A stretch of DNA of 10,057 nucleotides from Actinomycetota bacterium. GTDB taxonomy: Bacteria; Actinomycetota; Actinomycetes; Nanopelagicales; Nanopelagicaceae. The position numbers and the translations under genes were made by a program. Numbering within the stretch: position 1 is the first letter of the stretch; every line of letters starts with the position of its first letter. Below, in pieces: positions 1-5,643 of this stretch. Location of the stretch: contig WLRE01000045.1 of NCBI GenBank assembly GCA_009698045.1, positions 1-10,057 on the forward strand, in the 5' to 3' direction. The notes below the pieces were generated by a model. That model did not search any database and was not told where the DNA came from. It was given only the letters and a program-made list of their open reading frames with translations.

Positions 1-344
1 GTGACCTCTCTGCTGTTCATGAGATGGGCATTGCCTTTGATCGTCGCCGCAAGTTAATGGTCAAGATGTTGAACGAGATTCCTGGCGTTTCATGCCCTAC
101 TCCAACAGGTGCCTTCTATGTTTATCCATCCGTTAAAGGCATCTTGGGCAAGGAAATTCGTGGCAAGCGTCCACAAACATCGGCCGAACTCGCAACTTTA
201 ATTCTTGAAGAAGTAGAAGTCGCTGCAGTACCAGGAGAAGCATTTGGACCATCGGGATACTTGCGATTCTCCTACGCCACGAGCGATGAGGATATTGTTG
301 AAGGCATTACTCGCGTCGCTAAGTTATTAGGCGAAGCTAAATAA
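1..344 (+). CDS. aspC: Class I/II PLP-dependent aminotransferase, probable aspartate aminotransferase, C-terminal part (5' end outside window)
   Basis: The reading frame is open from base 3 at the left edge, so the gene starts outside the window; 113 C-terminal residues are seen, ending at TAA. Enzymes of this family move an amino group between an L-amino acid (typically aspartate) and a 2-oxoacid, using pyridoxal phosphate in the cytosol. Visible family features are the PTPTGAFYVYP segment (residues 32-42 of the visible part) and GEAFGPSGYLRFSYA (78-92). Arg88 in the latter matches the conserved arginine that binds the substrate alpha-carboxylate (Arg386 in E. coli AspC). The PLP-binding lysine lies upstream of the window. 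The gene converges on murB with the two stop codons directly abutting. An aspC-like gene beside murB and close to secE-nusG fits actinobacterial gene order. The family is secure; aspartate rather than another amino acid as substrate is inferred. Confidence 0.85.
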   Translation, partial: DLSAVHEMGIAFDRRRKLMVKMLNEIPGVSCPTPTGAFYVYPSVKGILGKEIRGKRPQTSAELATLILEEVEVAAVPGEAFGPSGYLRFSYATSDEDIVEGITRVAKLLGEAK

Positions 345-1364
345 CTAAAGCTCGACCCCAATAAGACGTACCTCGGGTTCTAGAATAATTCCAAATTTGT
401 CACGCACTTTTGCACGTGCGCTGCGCGCTAATTCCAATAGATCAAGCGCTGTCGCGCTGCCAGAATTAGTAAGGGCAAGAACGTGCAGCGGTGAAATTTG
501 TGCACCGTGTAATTGATCTCCTCTAGAAACTCCTGCATGTTCCATTAACCAAGCTGCGGAAGTCTTTACATCACCATTTGTTTGCGGCCAACGAGGCGCT
601 TCGGCGGGAAGCTTGGCGGCATCGATTGCGCTCAGAATGGGATTTGTAAAGAATGAACCTGCAGACCAGATGTTCTGCCCCAACAACATTCCTTTTCGGC
701 CACGTAACGAAAGAACTGCTGCGCGCACTGCAGTAATTGGCGCGCGATCTCCGATTGCTACACCTAACTCTTTTGCTAACTCTGCATATTCCACAGGCAG
801 AGACATCTCGCCATTGCGCAGGTGGAAAGTCACATCCAATATGACATAACGAGAAGGCTGCTTCTTAAAGATTGAGCTGCGATAGGTGAAATCGCATTGA
901 TCAGCCGTGAAAGTAACAATCTTCTTCTCGGTACGGTCATAGGTGCGGAGTCGCGCAATAACTTCTCCGACTTCGTGGCCATATGCACCAATATTTTGTA
1001 TTGGGGCGCCGCCAATAGTGCCGGGAATTCCGCTTAGAGATTCAAGATTCGCTAAACCCTTGTCGATAGTAAATTCAACGAATTGATCCCAATCTTCACC
1101 AGCAGCAACTGTTAACAGCCCTCCGCTACAAGCATCTATTTCAAAGCTATTGCCTTTAGTTTCCACCAGCACGACTGTTCCCTGAAAGCCATCATCGCCA
1201 ATAAGAACATTGGATCCCCCGCCAAGAATGAGAAGTGGTTGGCTCTTGGAATCGGCTTCTTCAATCGCCGCAATAAGTTCGGTTTCGGTTGTAGCGCGTA
1301 TCAATTTTTGTGCAGGCCCACCCACATGAAGTGTGGTGAAGTTCGAAAGCGACTTAGGGCTCAT
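345..1364 (-). CDS. murB: UDP-N-acetylenolpyruvoylglucosamine reductase (MurB)
   Basis: This cytosolic flavoenzyme carries out the second committed step of peptidoglycan precursor synthesis, the NADPH-dependent reduction of UDP-GlcNAc-enolpyruvate to UDP-MurNAc. The 339-residue product is full length for a type I MurB. It opens with TTLHVGGPA (10-18). The FAD-binding part has LILGGGSNVLIGDDGF (45-60) and SGIPGTIGGAPIQNIGAYG (111-129). YRSS (161-164) is the conserved active-site Tyr-Arg region. GSFFTNP (236-242) has the catalytic serine at 237 that protonates the substrate carbanion. LEPEVR (328-333) carries the C-terminal catalytic glutamate. The ATG start puts the conserved N-terminus in the right place. 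It lies 9 nt after the glycosyltransferase stop and has no Shine-Dalgarno sequence. A TAGCCT hexamer six bases before ATG could allow leaderless expression, but coupling to the upstream gene is equally likely. Confidence 0.97.
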   Translation of the reverse strand: MSPKSLSNFTTLHVGGPAQKLIRATTETELIAAIEEADSKSQPLLILGGGSNVLIGDDGFQGTVVLVETKGNSFEIDACSGGLLTVAAGEDWDQFVEFTIDKGLANLESLSGIPGTIGGAPIQNIGAYGHEVGEVIARLRTYDRTEKKIVTFTADQCDFTYRSSIFKKQPSRYVILDVTFHLRNGEMSLPVEYAELAKELGVAIGDRAPITAVRAAVLSLRGRKGMLLGQNIWSAGSFFTNPILSAIDAAKLPAEAPRWPQTNGDVKTSAAWLMEHAGVSRGDQLHGAQISPLHVLALTNSGSATALDLLELARSARAKVRDKFGIILEPEVRLIGVEL

Positions 1365-1373
1365 GGGTTAAGG

Positions 1374-2129
1374 CTAACGGCGCGGAGCCAGAATCTCATT
1401 CTTTCCGCGGAAGCGATCCAAGATCCGGTCGTAATTCTTCTTGCTCTGCTCATCGCGATAGGCCTCATCGGTGTCGTAGTACCCATGATGACGTTCTTGC
1501 TTAAGTGGTAATTCCATCTGCCACAAGCGACCTTGCGCTTGGCGAAGTTTGAGCGAGAACTCAATATCTGCATTGCGATAGTAAATAGCGCGAATATTAA
1601 AGGCGTTAGCTTCTACCGCGGCATCTCGGTTGAGCGCCATGAAATAACTAAAGAGCACATCAACTTCGCCAGCACCCTTATCATCAACGCTACGCCAGTC
1701 ATCTTCAAGATTTACCAATCCCCCACGCCAACCGACAGCAACAAATTCACCCTCATTTAATTTCGCTAATACTGGCGTCATTACATCACCAGTGAAGTGA
1801 GTCGACGGATCCATTATTACTACATACGGCGAAGGCGCAGATTTAAGGAGGGCATTAGCTGCCTCGCCCCATCCGACTCCGCCAGTAATTTGAATAAAAT
1901 AAGTTCGCTCATCTATCTCATTTTCTAACGCAGAAATATCATGCTCACCATTAATGATGGCCACGATTGCAATATCTGCTGGCGTATTTGCTTTGATGCT
2001 TTGGATAGAGAGTGCTGCGTCTTGGCAGAAGCCATCGATAATCATCGCGATGGTGGCCTGGTATTCGATTCCGGTAATTTTGCGTAGATCACCGATGCGA
2101 GCGTACTTCTTGAAAGGTGCGTTACTCAT
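1374..2129 (-). CDS. GT-A-fold (family 2-like) glycosyltransferase, substrate unknown
   Basis: The 251-residue soluble protein has no signal peptide or membrane segment. It looks like a compact GT2-type glycosyltransferase: an opening beta strand with an aspartate (TIAMIIDGF, 26-34), a central WGEAANALLKSAPSPYVVIMD segment ending at Asp107 with DPS (107-109) where GT-A enzymes carry their DxD-type metal site, and YYRNADIEFSLKLR (183-196), which resembles the acceptor/catalytic-base region. A QERHHGYYDTDEAYRDEQSK-like stretch follows, with His214-His215. The tail KNYDRILDRFRGK (231-243) resembles glycosyltransferase-like proteins I recall from other actinobacteria. The start codon overlaps the hadB-like stop (ATGA), so translation is coupled, and murB follows after 9 nt. 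Its place beside murB suggests a cell-envelope role, but that is inference; donor and acceptor cannot be read from the sequence. An inactive GT-like protein is possible because the DxD motif is not canonical. Confidence 0.65.
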   Translation of the reverse strand: MSNAPFKKYARIGDLRKITGIEYQATIAMIIDGFCQDAALSIQSIKANTPADIAIVAIINGEHDISALENEIDERTYFIQITGGVGWGEAANALLKSAPSPYVVIMDPSTHFTGDVMTPVLAKLNEGEFVAVGWRGGLVNLEDDWRSVDDKGAGEVDVLFSYFMALNRDAAVEANAFNIRAIYYRNADIEFSLKLRQAQGRLWQMELPLKQERHHGYYDTDEAYRDEQSKKNYDRILDRFRGKNEILAPRR

Positions 2130-2527
2130 AAGAAAGAAATCGTCGCTTTAGCCATTCCTAATACTTTAACTTCATCCACAGTGGCAGTGATATCCAACTT
2201 TGCCAAGCCATCTTCAACCGAAGTAACTTTGGCTGAAATAACGAGCGCCACGTCAGCTCCAGCTGGCACCACAACTGGCTTAGTAAAGCGAGCGCTAAAT
2301 TCTTTGACGGCAGCGCAACCAGCTATATCGCTGACATATTTACCGGCGAGCGCCATCGTCAACATTCCATGCGCAATCACATCGGGCAGGCCGACAGATT
2401 TGGCGAATTCTTCATTTTGATGAATCGGGTTTTGATCGCCACTGGCATTTGCATAAGCAACCAAGAGCGCGCGATTAATGGGATAGCTCTTTGCGCCAAG
2501 CTCTTGCCCTATCTCTAATGTGCTCAT
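2126..2527 (-). CDS. hadB: MaoC-like 3-hydroxyacyl-ACP dehydratase, catalytic subunit (HadB-like)
   Basis: The 133-residue single hot-dog domain protein carries the hydratase-2 motif: YANASGDQNPIHQNEEFA (25-42), with Asp31 and His36 as the catalytic pair, then IAHGM (51-55). In mycobacteria HadB is the catalytic partner of HadA and removes water from 3-hydroxyacyl-ACP in type II fatty acid elongation. Other actinobacteria carry orthologous pairs at the same locus, where they probably replace FabZ in ordinary fatty acid synthesis. Length and motifs are normal. The ATG overlaps the HadA-like stop by 4 nt (ATGA), and the gene's own TGA overlaps the next start in the same way, so the three genes should be translated as a coupled set. 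The family call is secure; the hadB name rests on motif plus order after rpmG and hadA. Confidence 0.88.
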   Translation of the reverse strand: MSTLEIGQELGAKSYPINRALLVAYANASGDQNPIHQNEEFAKSVGLPDVIAHGMLTMALAGKYVSDIAGCAAVKEFSARFTKPVVVPAGADVALVISAKVTSVEDGLAKLDITATVDEVKVLGMAKATISFL

Positions 2528-2907
2528 GCGCGGACGACCAATGTGGACCAGGTACTTACAACTAGCTCAGAACCAGAGTGAAGATCAGAGCGAATAGAGA
2601 CAATTTCATTTCCCGCCATTACGCGAGCGCTCTCGATGGTAGATGAACAAATCAACTTGTCACCGGCAACAATGGGTCGGAAGATTTCGAAGCGTTGGTC
2701 GCCATGGACGACTCGAGTCCAGTCCAAGCCACTATCTTGTAGAAGTGTTTGGGATTGGTTAAGCGTTATAGAAATTGCATAGGTAGGTGGCGCCACATCA
2801 AGATTGGTTTCGCCAACAACGGCAGCAAAAGCTGCAATGGATTCTTGGGTAACGAGGGTTGTTTCGGCACCAGGAAAGGTGCGCCCGACTAATTCGCCAT
2901 TAAGCAC
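2524..2907 (-). CDS. hadA: FAS1-like dehydratase-type hot-dog protein (HadA-like), shortened
   Basis: The 127-residue protein matches the N-terminal MaoC-dehydratase type: LVGRTFPG (6-13), then VAPPTY (about 38-43), then a VVHGDQRFEIFRPIVAGDKL stretch typical of HadA-like subunits. It should pair with the HadB-like product to form the dehydratase; in mycobacteria HadA shapes the acyl-binding tunnel while HadB supplies the catalytic residues. The segment between GETN (32-35) and VAPPTY is only two residues long. In the mycobacterial and streptomycete relatives I recall, about 15 extra residues sit here, so a helix/loop appears to have been lost. The start is GTG at 2907. It is the only usable one, because the rpmG stop lies in frame 18 nt upstream with no start codon in between. 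There is no clear Shine-Dalgarno sequence, so re-initiation after rpmG is likely. Confidence 0.8.
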   Translation of the reverse strand: MLNGELVGRTFPGAETTLVTQESIAAFAAVVGETNLDVAPPTYAISITLNQSQTLLQDSGLDWTRVVHGDQRFEIFRPIVAGDKLICSSTIESARVMAGNEIVSIRSDLHSGSELVVSTWSTLVVRA

Positions 2908-2925
2908 GGTCGGGGCTAAAAGAAA

Positions 2926-3096
2926 TTAGCGAGTCTCGCGATGAACTGTTGAGGACTTGCAACGTGGGCAGAACTTCTTGAGCTCAAGACGATCTGGATC
3001 GTTACGACGATTCTTCTTGGTGATGTAGTTACGCTCTTTGCACTCTACGCAGGCCATAGTGATCTTTGGGCGTACATCCGCGGACTTGCTTGCCAT
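2926..3096 (-). CDS. rpmG: 50S ribosomal protein L33, zinc-binding form
   Basis: The small gene encodes 56 residues, beginning MASKSADVRPKITMACVECK and ending VHRETR. L33 is a protein of the large ribosomal subunit near the E site. Two CxxC pairs, Cys16/Cys19 and Cys43/Cys46, mark it as the zinc-ribbon (C+) form. NYITKKNRRNDPDRLELKKF (23-42) is the conserved core of the family. The ATG is preceded by a strong Shine-Dalgarno sequence (AAAGGAG, about 8 nt upstream), the best in this part of the window. The gene follows tRNA-Met and leads into the hadA-like gene after 18 nt, the usual actinobacterial arrangement. A 7-bp hairpin lies in its leader. Confidence 0.97.
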   Translation of the reverse strand: MASKSADVRPKITMACVECKERNYITKKNRRNDPDRLELKKFCPRCKSSTVHRETR

Positions 3097-3122
3097 TGTG
3101 GTGCTCCTTTTAGAATCTGAGG

Positions 3123-3140
3123 GTTGAAGGTTACTTCAAC
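3123..3140 (-). promoter_or_regulatory. Perfect hairpin between tRNA-Met and rpmG
   Basis: On the minus strand GTTGAAG and CTTCAAC form a perfect 7-bp stem closed by a 4-nt loop (TAAC). It lies 23 nt after the tRNA-Met 3' end and 26 nt before the rpmG start. No T-run follows, so it is not a standard intrinsic terminator. It may be a processing signal separating tRNA from mRNA, a 5'-end stabiliser or a leader element for rpmG. The structure is seen directly; the function is inferred. Confidence 0.4.
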
Positions 3141-3163
3141 ACCTGCCGAACTAGTAAATCGAG

Positions 3164-3237
3164 TAGCGGAACCGGGATTTGAACCCGGGACACAACGATT
3201 ATGAGCCGTTTGCTCTACCAAGCTGAGCTATCCCGCC
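3164..3237 (-). tRNA. tRNA-Met (anticodon CAU), elongator type
   Basis: A full 74-nt cloverleaf can be drawn on the minus strand. The acceptor stem pairs GGCGGGA with TTCCGCT (two G-U pairs), the D stem GCTC with GAGC, the anticodon stem AACGG with TCGTT around the loop CTCATAA, and the T stem CCGGG with CCCGG around TTCAAAT. The discriminator is A and CCA is not encoded. It is not initiator tRNA, because the initiator's run of three G-C pairs at the base of the anticodon stem is absent. The AACGG-CTCATAA-TCGTT arm is typical of actinobacterial elongator tRNA-Met, so tRNA-Ile2 (CAU modified to lysidine) is unlikely though not formally excluded. Position between tRNA-Thr and rpmG is the usual one. 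Confidence 0.95.
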
Positions 3238-3239
3238 AT

Positions 3240-3263
3240 AAAAATCCGACCGAGATCGGACTT
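3240..3263 (-). terminator. Terminator-like hairpin between tRNA-Thr and tRNA-Met
   Basis: The 29-nt spacer between the two tRNAs folds on the minus strand into TCCGA-(TCTCGG)-TCGGA, a perfect 5-bp stem that extends to 8 bp with a G-U and two A-T pairs. TTTTT follows at once. This has the form of a short intrinsic terminator. There is no obvious separate promoter for tRNA-Met after it, so it may act as a partial terminator or as a spacer hairpin for processing of a joint tRNA transcript. Confidence 0.4.
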
Positions 3264-3266
3264 CCG

Positions 3267-3339
3267 AGCCCCCCAACGGAATCGAACCGTTGACCTCTTC
3301 CTTACCATGGAAACGCTCTACCGACTGAGCTAGGGGGGC
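3267..3339 (-). tRNA. tRNA-Thr (anticodon GGU)
   Basis: A 73-nt cloverleaf can be drawn on the minus strand. The acceptor GCCCCCC pairs perfectly with GGGGGGC, the D stem GCTC with GAGC, the anticodon stem TTTCC with GGAAG around ATGGTAA, giving anticodon GGT, and the T stem AACGG with CCGTT around TTCGATT. The discriminator is T and CCA is not encoded. It reads the codons ACC and ACU. It starts 76 nt after the FUSC-like gene stop. Confidence 0.97.
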
Positions 3340-3397
3340 CTATCTAAAGAGTAGAGGGTGAGCCTACAACCTGCCTAAGGCTCCAGAGAAATTGAGG

Positions 3398-3414
3398 CCG
3401 ATTGCTGAAATCGG
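3398..3414 (-). terminator. Weak hairpin directly after the FUSC-like gene
   Basis: On the minus strand CCGATT-(TCAGC)-AATCGG forms a perfect 6-bp stem starting 2 nt after the FUSC-like stop codon. The following bases (CCTCAATTTCTC) hold only a poor T-run, so it would be a weak terminator at best. The remaining spacer to tRNA-Thr must hold any tRNA promoter. A TACTCT hexamer 8 nt before the tRNA is a possible -10, but I find no convincing -35 partner. Confidence 0.3.
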
Positions 3415-3415
3415 G

Positions 3416-4606
3416 CTAAAAATACTTCTTAAATACCTTAATAAATGGGCGAGAAATCCGCCGAGAGAGCTTTGTCGTCTGGTCGATGGGCGAGACTTTC
3501 AAGACCCGATTGGCCGCTGGTTCGTCGGGAGTCTCAACGTCGCGCAAGGCAGGCGAAGTCTCATCGAGTGAATCTGCGATGCGTTCGAGGTTTGTTACAA
3601 GTGAAATCGATCGGGCAAGTTGTTCGTGATCAACATTGTCGGACTCTTCGATGAGTTGTTCGGCAAGAGTTTGACCAGCGAGACGTAATTCATCGGCTTG
3701 ATCTAAATTACTTTCCATATCCGCGAAACCCTCAGCCTTTGAAGAGATTGCATAACTTGCCGCAGATAGACCTTGTGCAATTTGGCGCTGAATTCCATGA
3801 GGGATTCCGCCGTCCACTGCAGCGTCAAAGAGCGTTCTAGCAATTGTGCGCACTTGCACAACAGTGTGTTCAATAGCCACTCCCCTGGTGTACAGCTCTT
3901 CCGCAAGCTCTTCATTCGCAGTCGGGAACCAACGTGCGTGTGCTTTTGCTTCTAAAGCTTGAGTGCGCACTTTAGGGATTTCTTCAATCAACAATCGACC
4001 TTTTGCTAACCACCGACCAGCATCATCTTGGGTAAAACCTGCTGCCACACCCTCTGACATTTCGCCCAATAGTTTTGCTGATTTTCGTGCTAACGCAGAT
4101 ATTTGATCAATGGTGCGGCCGGCCGGTGTTTTAGCATGCGAGAAGTAAGAGAAGAGAATTGCGATTGCAGCGCCAATCAAAGTGGAAAGCAGTCGATTCG
4201 CAGCTGTCGATTCACTTAATCCAGGTCCAATAACAATAAGTGCAGTAACTGGAACGTTAACTGAGGCAACTTCGCCAAGATGCAATCCGCGGGCAACAAC
4301 CGAACACAAGATGACGGTGATTCCAACCGAAATTAGCCCCACCCCAAATGCCCACACACTTAACAAGGCAACGCCAGCACCAATTGCGGTTCCCACAATC
4401 TGTCCGAAACCCTCGCGGACCGATTTATAGAGTGAGATTCGAATACTTAAACTACAAATGATGGCAGCAACAACGCCGCCATCTTTAATGACTAAATCGC
4501 CGACCTGCCACGCAACACCTGCTGCCAGCGAAGCAACCGCTACTTGACGGACCCAGACGCGCCGGTCAGTAAAGAGCGAGACGATGCGGCGGAGAACTTT
4601 TCTCAT
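3416..4606 (-). CDS. FUSC / aromatic acid exporter-like membrane protein
   Basis: The 396-residue protein has an N-terminal membrane half with about six hydrophobic segments (roughly 17-39, 42-58, 66-82, 88-106, 113-128 and 137-155). A long, charged, helical cytoplasmic half follows (about 160-396), ending in the basic tail KVFKKYF. This layout, with GFGQIVGTAIGAGVALL (66-82) as a glycine-rich second-repeat helix, is that of the FUSC/ArAE (aromatic acid exporter) family, whose studied members export aromatic carboxylic acids or related compounds. The start ATG is 3 nt after the stop of the CopD-like gene, so the two are probably co-translated. A partial GGA at about -11 is the only Shine-Dalgarno candidate. 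Substrate is unknown; the C-terminal half matches nothing I can name and could sense or gate. Confidence 0.75.
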   Translation of the reverse strand: MRKVLRRIVSLFTDRRVWVRQVAVASLAAGVAWQVGDLVIKDGGVVAAIICSLSIRISLYKSVREGFGQIVGTAIGAGVALLSVWAFGVGLISVGITVILCSVVARGLHLGEVASVNVPVTALIVIGPGLSESTAANRLLSTLIGAAIAILFSYFSHAKTPAGRTIDQISALARKSAKLLGEMSEGVAAGFTQDDAGRWLAKGRLLIEEIPKVRTQALEAKAHARWFPTANEELAEELYTRGVAIEHTVVQVRTIARTLFDAAVDGGIPHGIQRQIAQGLSAASYAISSKAEGFADMESNLDQADELRLAGQTLAEQLIEESDNVDHEQLARSISLVTNLERIADSLDETSPALRDVETPDEPAANRVLKVSPIDQTTKLSRRISRPFIKVFKKYF

Positions 4607-4609
4607 TCT

Positions 4610-5026
4610 TTATCCAGCGAGCAGAACACCTAAGTACATAGCAAGCAGTGCAGTCACTCCGCTAACGGATCCCCACATTGCAATTGATTTTGAGGTCTTT
4701 GCCTTGGTGTGAACAAATGCCGCAACTCCAGAGAGAAGAACAATCATCATTTTGGCGCCAAGAACGCGCTGATATCCAGCCGAAGCATCATCTGGAACAT
4801 CGGCCATATTCCACATGCCGGTGACAATGAGAGCAGCGAAAGCCACCCAACCAATTTTGTTAAAGCCCTTTGCCGCAATACGCGGGGCCTCAGGATTAAA
4901 TTTCTTGAGTAATGGGACAAGTGCGGCAAGTGTGAATTGTCCACCTACCCAGATACATGCACCGAATATGTGCAATGAGAGTCGGATGCTGTCTACGGCT
5001 GAAGTGAGCTGCGCTGTGTTATTCAT
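4610..5026 (-). CDS. CopD-like small integral membrane protein
   Basis: The 138-residue product has four predicted membrane helices (about 14-38, 55-72, 89-108 and 116-136). The first helix carries LHIFGACIWVGGQ (18-30), with His19 and Trp26; this H-x5-6-W-x-GG pattern is typical of CopD-domain and related four-helix proteins that may bind copper or haem. A second membrane histidine, His106, ends helix three. The family link is moderate, and copper transport is only one possible role. The gene lies 30 nt after the nitroreductase stop and 3 nt before the FUSC-like gene. No Shine-Dalgarno sequence is visible, but a TATTCT hexamer sits six bases before the ATG, as expected for a leaderless mRNA. 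Confidence 0.6.
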   Translation of the reverse strand: MNNTAQLTSAVDSIRLSLHIFGACIWVGGQFTLAALVPLLKKFNPEAPRIAAKGFNKIGWVAFAALIVTGMWNMADVPDDASAGYQRVLGAKMMIVLLSGVAAFVHTKAKTSKSIAMWGSVSGVTALLAMYLGVLLAG

Positions 5027-5032
5027 ACCGAA

Positions 5033-5061
5033 AGAATAGCCCTAGTGAAACGAGAATCAGT
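5033..5061 (-). promoter_or_regulatory. Candidate leaderless promoter of the CopD-like gene
   Basis: On the minus strand a TATTCT -10 element (5033-5038, fitting TAnnnT) is followed by six bases and then the ATG, so transcription would start at or next to the start codon. A weak -35 (CTGATT, overlapping the nitroreductase stop codon) lies 16 nt upstream. Lack of any Shine-Dalgarno sequence before this gene agrees with a leaderless transcript, a common mode in Actinobacteria. If real, it splits the four-gene cluster into two units. Confidence 0.45.
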
Positions 5062-5632
5062 GAGTCTGAATGACTAATTCGGTAAGTGGCAAACGTTCGC
5101 GACCAGCGAGTTCTCGTTCGCGAACCGCTTCGTTCTCAATCGCTTCCGCGCCAACCTGCTTGCCGACAGCCAAAATAGCGACTGGGGCTAAATCTGAGGT
5201 AAGTCCAAATGCTGCAGAGAAAGCGGCATGATCAAAGCCTGACATCTGGTGAAAGTTGTATCCGCGATGATGGCCTTCAACTGTCATCATGGCAGCAGCA
5301 AGTCCAACGTCGTACAACGCCGTAGCTCGTGGGGAGCCGTCATCATTAGTCATGCGAGCAAGTACTGCAATCAAAACAATTGAGTTAGGCGCCCAAATTT
5401 GATTGAAACCCACCATTGTCGAGACCATGGTGGTGAATGCTTTATCTCCGCGATGAGCCAACATGAATCGCCACGGTTGACCGTTGCTTGCTGATGGCGC
5501 CCAGCGTCCTGCCTCAAGGATTGCTGTTAAATCTTCGGCACCAATCGTTGCAGCTGGATCATACGCACGTGAACTCCAGCGTTCGGCAAGGATGGGATGT
5601 AAATCTACGGACGAGTCTGCGGGTTTACGCAT
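5057..5632 (-). CDS. Nitroreductase family FMN-dependent oxidoreductase
   Basis: The 191-residue cytosolic protein has the N-terminal FMN-phosphate motif ERWSSRAYD (17-25, with Arg18, Ser20 and Arg22) and LEAGRWAPSASNGQPWRF (39-56), the conserved flavin-binding loop of the nitroreductase fold. A VGLAAAMMTVEGHHRGYNF stretch (109-127) is the family's central helix, and a GLTSDLAPVAILAVG segment (143-157) is the usual strand before the C-terminus. Members use NAD(P)H to reduce nitro compounds, quinones, enones or other acceptors; the acceptor here is unknown. The start ATG is 11 nt after the MMPL stop with a GAGAG-type Shine-Dalgarno sequence, so the two genes are very likely one transcript. Length is normal. 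Confidence 0.88.
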   Translation of the reverse strand: MRKPADSSVDLHPILAERWSSRAYDPAATIGAEDLTAILEAGRWAPSASNGQPWRFMLAHRGDKAFTTMVSTMVGFNQIWAPNSIVLIAVLARMTNDDGSPRATALYDVGLAAAMMTVEGHHRGYNFHQMSGFDHAAFSAAFGLTSDLAPVAILAVGKQVGAEAIENEAVRERELAGRERLPLTELVIQTH

Positions 5633-5643
5633 GAACTGCTCTC

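Noticed and set aside
3164..3237. Initiator tRNA-Met or tRNA-Ile2 instead of elongator tRNA-Met
   Set aside because: The anticodon stem lacks the three G-C pairs of initiator tRNA, and the anticodon arm and genomic position match elongator tRNA-Met.
3340..3369. TTGTAG plus TAGATA, 17 nt apart, as a promoter for tRNA-Thr
   Set aside because: The TAGATA element ends one base before the mature tRNA, which would place the transcription start inside the tRNA.
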